From assembly GCA_910583885.1 (NCBI GenBank), contig CAJUAC010000023.1, positions 1-36,408 on the forward strand: a stretch of 36,408 bases of DNA. The letters are read 5' to 3'. Positions 29,970-36,408 of the stretch are shown here, one piece after another (the stretch's first letter is position 1; every line of letters begins with the position of its first letter). This stretch comes from an uncultured Oscillospiraceae bacterium. Lineage in GTDB: Bacteria > Bacillota > Clostridia > Oscillospirales > Oscillospiraceae. The translations under genes were made by a program, and so were the position numbers. The notes under the pieces were generated by a model. The model had not been told where the DNA came from, searched no databases, and worked only from the letters and a program-made list of their open reading frames with translations.

Positions 29970-32930
29970 CTACTCCTCGCCCTGATAGAACTGGTTGGCA
30001 TTTAGGAGCTTATCTTTTTGGATTTGGGTGATACTGTCTGTAATGTCATGGATAAAAACATAGTACAGCCGGTACTTCTCCCCCCATTCCGTGCTCTCCA
30101 GATGCCCACAGTCGTCGATCCACCGGATCTGGCCGTCCTTCCTGATGATCCGGTACTGGACATAATCCATGTTCTCATCTGACATCTGGATCTGGTGGTT
30201 GATCTCCCACTCCACCCGGTCCAAATCCTCCGGATGGACCATGCCCCTGAAGGAGCCGCCTACCGCCTCCATAAATTCGTCCATGGTGTTGTAACCAAAG
30301 ATCTCCATCACCGCCGGATTGGCATAGAGGATCCGCTCTTCATCCACCGCCCGGTAGATGAAGAAGCCGTCCGACATGCTGGCCAAGGTCTTGGCCAGCT
30401 GCTGCTGCCGCTTTTCCTCTTCCTCCTTAATGATATTGTCGATGCTCCGTATGGTGATTACAGCGGTCTTGGGGACGCCGTCCTGCCGCTCACTGACAGT
30501 AATACTCGTCATGCACCACTCCTCTGTTTTGTCGGGCGCACTCCTGCGGTAGCGGTACTCCACAGAGTCCTGCGACAGCAGGGCTGTGCGGAGATTCCCC
30601 AAGGACAGGAATTCCCGCACCCGCTTCTCGTCATAGGGGAGGATCCTGCCTGTCCCGAAATGCCGGTTTACCAGGGCCCCGTAGTTGCCACGTTCCATAA
30701 TGCCGTTTGCATCCGGGTAGATCATGCGCACATAGTTGTCCCGCAAATGCAGGAAATATACCTCCCGGTAGGCCAGCACCATGCTGTTGAGGGCCCCCTC
30801 GTGGATATGCATGTGGGTTACATCCCGCAGCAGGCAGGCCACATACCCATATTTATGCTGGTAGAGCATCAGCTGGAGGTAGTGGCCGGTCACAGAGCTG
30901 TAGGCGTAATGGTTAAGCGTCTCCCCCCAGAAAGCCGCCTGATAAGCCTTAGACAGCAGCTCCGTCTGGTCGTCCCCGAAGGCCTTCAATATCATCTGCC
31001 GCAGCCGCCTGCTGTCGCCGCCGCAGGCCTTCTCCATCTCATGGTTGGCGTAGATAATCTCATAATCGCAGGGCTTGCTGTCATCCCCCAGCAGGATTTT
31101 CGCCAGGCCGTAGCCGCAGGGGATGCTGCCATAGTACTCCTCCAGCTCATCCCGCTCCCGCCCAGTAAGCTCTGCTACATCCGTACCGGCCAGCCGCTGC
31201 TTCCGTTCCGTCTTTTCCCGGAAGGAGGTCACATTGACAAGGGAGCTGTAATACATCTTGCGCCCGTCCCTCTCCCGCAGGAAAAACATACGCATATAGA
31301 CCCAGAGCACCTTCCCATCCTGCCGCATGAAATGGACATACCCCTCCGCGCCGCCGGGGCGGTTCTCATAAGCGCGCTCAAAGAGGTCGAACAGAACCGG
31401 CCTGTCGTCATCGCGCACGTGGTTATGGAGCTTCCCGCTATACTGAACCCCACTTTGCGCGCCAGCCCCGATCAGCTGGAAATACTGCTCGTTAACCCGC
31501 GTGATCTTCACCTGGTTTTCATACACATCATAGAAGGCTGACGGCCCCAGGATGTTGTTGACCATTGCGTCTGTAAACAGGTTGCCGTCCAAAAATTCCC
31601 GCATGTGGAGGGATTCCACCTGCTTGCACAGCAGCCCGTCAAACTCCAGCTTCCGCTCGTCGGCCAGGAGATGCTCCAGCTGGTCAACCGGCATGGGCCG
31701 GTAATAGTAATAGCCCTGCGCGTACCGGCAGCCCATATTCCGCAGCAGGTTCTCGTGGCGCTGGTTCTCTACGCCCTCCACAATGATGGGTATCCCCATC
31801 AGCCGCGCCATATTCACCACGGACTCCAGGATACTAATCCCCTTCTGCTCCTCCTCCGTGCTCATCTCCAAAAAACACATATCGATTTTCAGCACGTCCA
31901 CCACCATGCTTTTGAGCGTATTCAAAGAGGAGTAGCCGCTGCCGAAATCATCCATCATCACCGTAAAACCAGCCTCCCGCAGCCGCCGGACTGTCTTATT
32001 GAGCTGCACGCCCTCCTCCGCATAGGCACTCTCGGTGATCTCACATTTAATATACTTGGCCGGGATGTCGTAGGCGGCTGTCAGCTCCATCAGGTAGGTG
32101 GGTACGTCGATGGACAGGATATCAATCCGGGAGATGTTGATGGAGACAGGTACCGGGCGGTACCCCCTGTCCAGCCAGCTGCGCAGCCACTGGACTACCT
32201 TCATCCACACCACTTCGTCCAGCGCTGTCACGGTCCCGTTCTTCTCCAGCACGGGGATAAACCGCCCGGGTGGGATCACCTGCCCCTCGTGGATCCAGCG
32301 CACCAGGGACTCCATACCTACAATCTTGCCGGTGGTGATATTGCACTGGGGCTGGGCAAAAAAGGTAAATTCATCGTTGTCCAGGCCCGTCCGGATCTCT
32401 GAGAGGAGCTGCCACTCCTCCGCCAGGGCATTTTCCATGCTGGGCTCATAGAGGCAGATGCGGTTCGTGAGATCCCCTATGGCGTGGGAGAGGGCCATGG
32501 TTGCCCGGTCATACATCGTCTCCACCGGCACGGTGGGGTCATCGATCTGGTAAACGCCGAAGGCAGGAAGGAATTTGGCCAGCTTATTCCACTGGGCCGC
32601 ACCTGCCGCGATCTGGGCCCACAGTGCGTAGATCAGCTCCATCCGAAGGGGCATCACGATGCAGAAATTATCCCCGCCAAAATAGCCGGCTACGCCGCCG
32701 TGGGTCTGCTGGCACTGCCGGAGGCAGCCAGCAATGAAGACCAGCAGCTTATCCCCGGATTCCCGGCCGTAGAGTTTATTGATGATGCGGAAGTGCTCCA
32801 TATCTACCGCCACCATCCCATAAGCGCCGGGCTGGGTGTCCTGCAGGAACTCCCCTGCTGCCAGCATGAAACTACGTATGTAGTGTAAATCCGTCAAAGG
32901 ATCCTTTTCTGTGAATTTTTCATATCCCAT
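29970..32930 (-). CDS. Degenerate GGDEF + EAL + PAS protein, probable c-di-GMP phosphodiesterase
   Basis: 986 residues, cytosolic, no membrane helix. The GGDEF domain (1-165) has YFGGDNF at 83-89 in place of GGDEF, so cyclase activity is unlikely; it may bind GTP. The EAL domain (about 170-425) keeps E207 in ESL (E-x-L), N265 in SINISR, E297 in CEITES, DD at 327-328 in DDFGSGYSSL, K348 in LKID and E385 in VEGVEN. It should therefore hydrolyse c-di-GMP. The remaining 560 residues contain at least two PAS-like domains (about 475-590, ending LVNVTSF, and about 855-970, ending YVFIHDITDS), with further PAS-like segments between. This EAL-first, PAS-last order is unusual. GGAGGT precedes the ATG. 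A strong promoter lies at 32970-32998. Confidence 0.9.
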   Translation of the reverse strand: MGYEKFTEKDPLTDLHYIRSFMLAAGEFLQDTQPGAYGMVAVDMEHFRIINKLYGRESGDKLLVFIAGCLRQCQQTHGGVAGYFGGDNFCIVMPLRMELIYALWAQIAAGAAQWNKLAKFLPAFGVYQIDDPTVPVETMYDRATMALSHAIGDLTNRICLYEPSMENALAEEWQLLSEIRTGLDNDEFTFFAQPQCNITTGKIVGMESLVRWIHEGQVIPPGRFIPVLEKNGTVTALDEVVWMKVVQWLRSWLDRGYRPVPVSINISRIDILSIDVPTYLMELTAAYDIPAKYIKCEITESAYAEEGVQLNKTVRRLREAGFTVMMDDFGSGYSSLNTLKSMVVDVLKIDMCFLEMSTEEEQKGISILESVVNMARLMGIPIIVEGVENQRHENLLRNMGCRYAQGYYYYRPMPVDQLEHLLADERKLEFDGLLCKQVESLHMREFLDGNLFTDAMVNNILGPSAFYDVYENQVKITRVNEQYFQLIGAGAQSGVQYSGKLHNHVRDDDRPVLFDLFERAYENRPGGAEGYVHFMRQDGKVLWVYMRMFFLRERDGRKMYYSSLVNVTSFREKTERKQRLAGTDVAELTGRERDELEEYYGSIPCGYGLAKILLGDDSKPCDYEIIYANHEMEKACGGDSRRLRQMILKAFGDDQTELLSKAYQAAFWGETLNHYAYSSVTGHYLQLMLYQHKYGYVACLLRDVTHMHIHEGALNSMVLAYREVYFLHLRDNYVRMIYPDANGIMERGNYGALVNRHFGTGRILPYDEKRVREFLSLGNLRTALLSQDSVEYRYRRSAPDKTEEWCMTSITVSERQDGVPKTAVITIRSIDNIIKEEEEKRQQQLAKTLASMSDGFFIYRAVDEERILYANPAVMEIFGYNTMDEFMEAVGGSFRGMVHPEDLDRVEWEINHQIQMSDENMDYVQYRIIRKDGQIRWIDDCGHLESTEWGEKYRLYYVFIHDITDSITQIQKDKLLNANQFYQGEE

Positions 32931-32969
32931 TGCAGTACCTCCAAATGTATCGGGGGCTTCTCATGAAAT

Positions 32970-32998
32970 ATTATACTGTTTTTGCCGGTGAAAATCAA
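32970..32998 (-). promoter_or_regulatory. Promoter of the EAL-domain gene
   Basis: On the minus strand, TTGATT (32993-32998), 17-bp spacer, perfect TATAAT (32970-32975). Confidence 0.75.
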
Positions 32999-33144
32999 GC
33001 AAATCTGTGAAATATTACCACGGTTATCTACCTACATGGCTAAATCCGATATCCAACGGTATCAAACAGCTATGACACGGTTTTACTCACACTCTTCGGC
33101 TACCAACGTAGGCGCGGGTTTGCAAGAGCGTTAGCTTTCCCAAT

Positions 33145-33188
33145 AAAAGTAAATCCCCGGAACCAACTAGTTCCGGGGGGTTACTTTT
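33145..33188. terminator. Ancestral tRNA-Ser terminator, now separated from its gene
   Basis: 19-bp arms (33145-33163 and 33170-33188) with one mismatch and one wobble, loop CAACTA, A tract and T tract at the two ends. It directly adjoins the left att repeat, which suggests it once ended tRNA-Ser on the minus strand. Confidence 0.75.
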
Positions 33189-33211
33189 TGGCGCGGAAGG
33201 AGGGATTTGAA
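33187..33211 (-). repeat. attL: duplicated 3' end of tRNA-Ser
   Basis: 25 bases (33187-33211) identical to 36314-36338, covering the CCA end, the 3' acceptor strand and part of the T arm of tRNA-Ser. The sequences diverge immediately on both sides. Confidence 0.92.
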
Positions 33212-33316
33212 TTATTAGGTGTTAGTGAAAGGGTGTACAATCCGGTGTGCGTAGCCCTTGCGCCCCAACGGTTTCCGGGTTTCGGCGTAAAATGCTGTGC
33301 AGCGTCGTACGTCGTC

Positions 33317-33340
33317 TAAAGGGTATTTTGAAGGGTATAG
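33317..33340 (+). repeat. Integrase arm-type repeat, left
   Basis: 24 bases matching 36195-36218 with one difference, same orientation. Each contains AAGGGTAT twice at 12-bp spacing. They lie 106 and 96 bp from the two att cores, as arm-binding sites of tyrosine integrases do. Confidence 0.65.
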
Positions 33341-33444
33341 ATTGGCATAAATATCAGGGGTAGGGGAAACCCTCATAGAGGAATATCGGCTCACCCAGCA
33401 GACCTATATTGCAAAGCATTTCCCAATACTGCACATCCTTCTCC

Positions 33445-33473
33445 TTGCAATTCAAGAAGAGCCATGGTACAAT
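33445..33473 (+). promoter_or_regulatory. Promoter of the Uma2-family gene
   Basis: TTGCAA (33445-33450), 17-bp spacer, TACAAT (33468-33473). Confidence 0.65.
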
Positions 33474-33525
33474 CGAAATATCGAAAGGGTGTTTAGGACA
33501 TCTTAACGGTGAAGGAGTGATTACG

Positions 33526-34098
33526 ATGGCATTACCAGCAGACAAAGACCGCTATACATTCGCAGATGTTCTTGGTTGGGACGAGGGCGAACGAGCGGAG
33601 CTTATTGATGGAGAGGTTTTCTTGATGGCCCCGGCCCCGTCCAGAGGGCACCAGAGAATCAGCTTCGAGATGTGCCGTCAGCTGGGAAACTATCTGGAGG
33701 GGAAACGCTGCCAGGCTTATTCCGCTCCCTTTGATGTTCGGCTGTTTGAGAAGGACGGCGATACCCCCGAAGATGTAGACACGGTAGTGGAGCCGGATAT
33801 TGTCATTGTGTGTGATTCATCCAAACTGGATGATCGGGGCTGCAAGGGTGCTCCGGACATGGTGATAGAAATCCTGTCCCCGTCTACCCAGCGTCATGAC
33901 CGCCTGGTAAAGCTGGGCTTGTACCAGCGGGCTGGGGTGCGGGAATACTGGATCATAGACCCTGACAGCCAGACGGTTCAAGTATGTACCCTGTCTGGTG
34001 GGTTGTTACTTCCCCATGAAGTTTATGACCAGACGGGTGTGGCAAAGGTCAACGTCCTGGATGGCTGCTTCATCGAACTGAGCAAAGTATTTAGGTAA
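33526..34098 (+). CDS. Uma2-family (PD-(D/E)XK-fold) putative endonuclease
   Basis: 190 residues. The Uma2 family has the restriction-endonuclease fold and is widespread in cyanobacteria, actinobacteria and firmicutes; no biological role is settled. Visible family features are ELIDGEVFLMAPAPSRGHQR (25-44), PFDVRLF (68-74), VVEPDIVIVCD (87-97) with catalytic Asp91, and PDMVIEILSPST (110-121) with Glu115. Next come HDRLVKLGLYQRAGVREYWI (124-143) and DPDSQTVQVC. The catalytic set appears complete. The frame opens at 33409, but AAGGAG before the ATG at 33526 sets the start. It has its own promoter and is the only apparently intact cargo gene of the element. It may be a defence or element-maintenance gene, which is inference. 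Confidence 0.88.
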   Translation: MALPADKDRYTFADVLGWDEGERAELIDGEVFLMAPAPSRGHQRISFEMCRQLGNYLEGKRCQAYSAPFDVRLFEKDGDTPEDVDTVVEPDIVIVCDSSKLDDRGCKGAPDMVIEILSPSTQRHDRLVKLGLYQRAGVREYWIIDPDSQTVQVCTLSGGLLLPHEVYDQTGVAKVNVLDGCFIELSKVFR

Positions 34099-34145
34099 AT
34101 AGAACCCCCCTGGAGCAGGACAATGCCCCTGATGCCGCGCACAGG

Positions 34146-34475
34146 TTGCAACAGTTTGCTGAAGATGAAGAATACCAGCAGAGAATGGATGATGAGGAAA
34201 ATGCGAAACAGGGTTTAGCTGTACTTAAGTATTTGGAAGAAATGGGTTTCACTGTTTCTGGACGTATTCTTAAATCGCACTGTGAAGATCAGATAAACAA
34301 ATCAGGTCAGATCATCGGACAAGCGGAAATAGCAGACGAAATCGGAACTGTTCTATCGAAGGATGGACACACAGCCACATTCACAGGCGCAGAATTTGAA
34401 GAACTGCAGGCGGTGGCCAAAGAAGCTATAGAAGGTCGCTTCTACAAAAAAGTTCTGGAACAGCAAAAGAAATAG
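34146..34475 (+). CDS. Hypothetical small protein, possibly a remnant
   Basis: 109 residues from a TTG; the frame is open back to 34095, directly behind the Uma2 stop. No ATG with an RBS exists; the first in-frame ATG would shorten it by 13 residues. It is charged and helical at the N-terminus (FAEDEEYQQRMDDEENAKQG), followed by VLKYLEEMGF and a C-terminal helix. The missing start and the position suggest a gene fragment left by deletion, perhaps the 3' end of a larger mobile-element gene. I do not recognise the family. Base composition is lower in GC than in the chromosomal genes around the element. Confidence 0.4.
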   Translation: MQQFAEDEEYQQRMDDEENAKQGLAVLKYLEEMGFTVSGRILKSHCEDQINKSGQIIGQAEIADEIGTVLSKDGHTATFTGAEFEELQAVAKEAIEGRFYKKVLEQQKK

Positions 34476-34509
34476 CTCCGCTACGAGTCCGCAGAGAGGA
34501 TGATAATAC

Positions 34510-34776
34510 TTGAAAAAATCAACGTACAAATATAAAGCATCACCGCCATTGGGCGAACTGACCGATTCCGTTCATATCAACGTGGATGAAATACCAGATC
34601 ATGTGCGGGACGAGCTCGCCGCAGCAGTATTGGACATGGTACGGGGTATCTTAGCCCAGCCCGGTGGGCGTGAGATGCTGGATGCGAAAATCAGAGAAAG
34701 AAAAGAGCAGAACTCCGGCAAGAGGACTTCCTCGGGATATGGAGCCAACGATGTTAAAGAAACTGTTGACCCGTAA
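34510..34776 (+). CDS. Hypothetical small protein of the element
   Basis: 88 residues from a TTG preceded by AGAGAGGATG. The sequence KYKASPPLGELTDSVHINVDEIPDHVRDELAAAVLDMVRGIL is followed by a charged tail. It has no signal peptide, membrane helix or DNA-binding motif that I can see. Its end overlaps the excisionase-like gene by 26 bp, which supports a real coupled pair. Small proteins of this size commonly lie before xis in firmicute integrative elements, but I cannot name it. Confidence 0.5.
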   Translation: MKKSTYKYKASPPLGELTDSVHINVDEIPDHVRDELAAAVLDMVRGILAQPGGREMLDAKIRERKEQNSGKRTSSGYGANDVKETVDP

Positions 34777-34981
34777 GGAAGCCGCTACCCTGCTTCGGGT
34801 ATCGCTGCCTACCCTGGATGCGGAGCGCAGCACTGGCCATCTGGCCTATATCCAGCGAAAGCCAGGTGGGAAGGTGTGGATTACCGAGGAAGCCATTGCC
34901 GAGCATCTAGCGCGGGCAACTCACCCGGTCAAGCCCGAGCATCGGATTATCCAAAACATCTATAGGCAGCGGCGAGTCTGA
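34751..34981 (+). CDS. xis: Excisionase-like helix-turn-helix protein
   Basis: 76 residues. LLTRKEAATLLRVSLPTLDA (5-24) is the winged-helix turn typical of MerR-like excisionases and of the helix-turn-helix domain 17 group. The recognition part is HLAYIQRKPGGKVWITEEAIAEHL. In tyrosine-integrase elements such proteins direct excision by bending the attachment arms. The start at 34751 is chosen over 34739 because GGAG lies six bases before it. The gene lies 130 bp before the integrase pseudogene, the normal order. The gene seems intact although its partner is broken. Confidence 0.78.
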   Translation: MLKKLLTRKEAATLLRVSLPTLDAERSTGHLAYIQRKPGGKVWITEEAIAEHLARATHPVKPEHRIIQNIYRQRRV

Positions 34982-35009
34982 TATATTGAGAGAGTTTGGC
35001 CAAACAAAA

Positions 35010-35082
35010 AGCTGGCCCCGGTGCTACCAACACCGAGACCAGCTATGAGGGCAGTAAGACTTGAGCGGCCTAACTGCCCCTC
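35010..35082 (+). promoter_or_regulatory. Two consecutive stem-loops between xis and int
   Basis: Hairpin 1 pairs 35010-35015 with 35039-35044 and 35019-35023 with 35031-35035, with a 3 x 3 internal loop. Hairpin 2 pairs 35047-35055 with 35073-35082, with one bulged C. Neither has a T tract. They would sit in the leader of the integrase mRNA. Confidence 0.5.
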
Positions 35083-35111
35083 CATTCTACCAAACGTAGG
35101 AGGGAAAATCA

Positions 35112-36197
35112 ATGCCAAGAAAAGCAACCCGTAGCGCCCAAGGCGGCGGCACCATCCGACAGCGGGCAAATGGGCTTTGGGAAGCCCGGTACACTGTAGG
35201 CCGAGACCCCGGCACTGGGAAACAGATCCAGCGCAGCATCTACGGGTTCCACTCAAAAAGAAGTCCGCCAGAAGCTGGCCCAGATCACTGCCTCCATCAA
35301 CAAAGGCACCTATCAGACCCCTAGCAAAATCACCGTAGGTGCATGGATGGAGGAATGGCTTACCACGTTCTGCGAGAACAATGTGAAGCCTCTGCCCCTC
35401 CAAAGCTACCAGGCCAGCATCAAAAACCACATTGTGCCCGCTATCGGAGCTATGGAGCTCCAGGCCGTCACGGGTACCCACATTCAGCGTCTGTATAACT
35501 CCATGACCCGAGCGGGCCTGTCTGGAAAGACGGTCAAAAACACCAGCGCCATCATGCACAAGGCGTTCAGCGTGGCCTTGAAGCAGGGGATCATAGCTGC
35601 CAATCCCTGTGACGCGGCGGGACTGCCAAAGGCAGAGCGCAAGGAAATCCACCCGCTCGCGGACGATGAAATCCCCATGTTCCTGTCCGCTATTGACAGC
35701 TCCCCCATGCGCAACGCATACGCCCTATGCTTGTTCTCCGGTCTGAGGGAGAGGGAGTGTCTGGACCTTTCCTGGGGGCAAGTGGATTTTGAGAAGGGCC
35801 AAATTAGAGTGAGCCAACAGCTTCAGCTGGAGAAGGTCAGGGGCGGCAGGTACTACATTGTCCCCGGCACAAAGAGCGGGAAACCCCGCACCGTCGAGCC
35901 GCCGCCCATTGCCTTTGAATACCTCCGGGCCTAGCGGGTAAAGCAACTGGAGAATCGGCTGAGAGCTGGCCCGATGTGGAGCAACCCGGACGATCTGGTG
36001 TTTACGGATGAGGCCGGGGGACACTATGCCATTCACACCTTCTACAAGCGGTTCAAGGCCATCGCTGCCAGTATTGGGAGGCCGGACGCACGGCCAGCTT
36101 TACGCTGAACATCTACGCCCACACGCCTGAGCAGATGATGAAGGACACGGCGGTGCGGATGCAAAGCTACTATAACGGGCTCGCCGTTAAAGGGTAA
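35112..36197 (+). pseudogene. int: Tyrosine integrase, broken at three places
   Basis: AGGAGG precedes the ATG at 35112. The N-terminal arm-binding domain reads GGGTIRQRANGLWEARYTVG. An extra base near 35230 then shifts the frame; the next frame continues TQKEVRQKLAQITASINKG, then WMEEWLTTFC. The core-binding and catalytic parts follow (LSGKTVKNTSAIMHKAFSVA, LCLFSGLRERECLDLSW with the first catalytic Arg). A TAG at 35932-35934 replaces what looks like a Gln codon in YLRA-x-RVKQLENRL. Reading on, RFKAIAASIGRPDAR (to about 36090) jumps straight to TASFTLNIYAHTPEQMM in another frame. The HxLRH box and the sequence up to the active-site Tyr region are thus deleted. Only the end, TLNIYAHTPEQMMKD, with the probable catalytic Tyr, survives. 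The product cannot be functional. Confidence 0.92.
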
Positions 36198-36218
36198 AGG
36201 GTATATTGAAGGGTATAG
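36195..36218 (+). repeat. Integrase arm-type repeat, right
   Basis: 24 bases matching 33317-33340 with one difference. It begins at the integrase stop codon, and a further AAAGGGTA unit lies just upstream. Confidence 0.65.
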
Positions 36219-36274
36219 TCGAAGCGCAAAAGAAAAGTCTGGGATGATTTTGCCCCAAATACGGCGGATATAAA

Positions 36275-36310
36275 ACAAAAATTCCCATATCCTTCACGGA
36301 TATGGGAATT
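36275..36310 (-). terminator. Element-borne terminator for tRNA-Ser
   Basis: About 14-bp stem around TTCAC (ATTCCCATATCC with GGATATGGGAAT as core), followed on the minus strand by a T-rich run. It replaces the terminator left behind at 33145-33188. Confidence 0.8.
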
Positions 36311-36313
36311 TCC

Positions 36314-36338
36314 TTTGGCGCGGAAGGAGGGATTTGAA
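36314..36338 (-). repeat. attR: att core within intact tRNA-Ser
   Basis: 25 bases identical to 33187-33211, covering the 3' end of the tRNA gene, so integration restores a full tRNA. Confidence 0.92.
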
Positions 36339-36407
36339 CCCTCGCACGTTGTTTGGACGTCTACTCCCTTAGCAGGGGAGCCCCTTCGGCCACTTGGGTA
36401 CTTCCGC
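36316..36407 (-). tRNA. tRNA-Ser (anticodon GCT)
   Basis: 92 bases including an encoded CCA (36316-36318). The acceptor stem GCGGAAG (5' end at 36407) pairs with CTTCCGC (36320-36326). The anticodon stem CTCCC/GGGAG encloses CTGCTAA, anticodon GCT at 36371-36373. A long variable arm typical of class II tRNAs follows, then T arm GAGGG-TTCAAAT-CCCTC. It reads AGC and AGU. Its 3' end is the integration target of the element to its left. Confidence 0.96.
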
Positions 36408-36408
36408 A

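Larger units (their letters stand above)
32931..33525. other. Intergenic region spanning the left border of the integrated element
   Basis: 595 bp without a gene. It holds the EAL-gene promoter, the old tRNA terminator (33145-33188), attL (33187-33211), an integrase arm-type repeat (33317-33340) and the promoter of the Uma2 gene (33445-33473). The stretch 33212-33316 shows nothing I recognise. Confidence 0.6.
33187..36338. mobile_element. Small decayed integrative element in tRNA-Ser(GCT)
   Basis: About 3.1 kb bounded by 25-bp identical direct repeats, the right one being the 3' end of the intact tRNA-Ser gene. Inside are a Uma2-like gene, two small genes, an excisionase-like gene and an integrase pseudogene next to the tRNA, the usual order for tRNA-targeted elements. 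Arm-type repeats lie about 100 bp inside both ends. No capsid, relaxase or replication gene is seen. With its integrase destroyed it should not excise by itself. Confidence 0.88.

Noticed and set aside
1..36408. CRISPR array or insertion sequence
   Set aside because: No regularly spaced repeats and no transposase gene were found on either strand.

Overview
This window looks like chromosomal DNA of a spore-forming, anaerobic member of the Bacillota, class Clostridia, most likely an Oscillospiraceae (Flavonifractor/Oscillibacter/Lawsonibacter-like) gut bacterium. The grounds are a complete spoIIIAA-AH sporulation operon, rubrerythrin, anaerobic B12-pathway genes, SLH-anchored surface proteins and GC-rich codon use. 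The genus is an inference.

Layout. 1-709 is the start of a prophage tail-fibre gene running off the left edge. 959-2250 holds a degenerate VTC-fold protein and rubrerythrin, with a shared bidirectional terminator between them. 2569-7288 is the eight-gene spoIIIA operon behind a sigma-E-like promoter. 7482-9568 holds an unrecognised cytosolic protein and a convergent SLH protein. 9825-13559 is the most interesting locus. It has a serine recombinase, a short segment bounded by two inverted crossover-like sites (10441-10468 and 10575-10606), and two secreted surface-protein genes, the second SLH-anchored. The best promoter inside the segment points away from the surface genes, so the sequence as given looks like the OFF state of an invertible-promoter (phase-variation) switch.

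13822-14728 holds a Lar-like zinc-ribbon protein and a GreA-family factor. 15268-20490 holds two tandem hybrid sensor kinases; one receiver domain of the second has lost its phospho-acceptor. On the minus strand, 28065 down to 20722 is a cobalamin-riboswitch-controlled run: cobI, precorrin-2 dehydrogenase, hemC, cobA-hemD, hemB, cbiK, a hypothetical gene and cinA. Its enzymes carry 5-aminolaevulinate through uroporphyrinogen III and precorrin-2 to cobalt-sirohydrochlorin and C20-methylated intermediates, the trunk of B12 synthesis. 28408-32930 (minus) holds a secreted protein, a MazF toxin with no visible antitoxin, and a large GGDEF/EAL/PAS protein whose EAL domain looks active and whose GGDEF motif is degenerate.

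33187-36338 is a small element integrated in the 3' end of tRNA-Ser(GCT). It is bounded by 25-bp direct repeats and carries a Uma2-type nuclease gene, small genes, an excisionase-like gene and a tyrosine integrase destroyed by a frameshift, a stop codon and an internal deletion. The element therefore appears fixed in place, although it still supplies the tRNA with a 3' end and a terminator.
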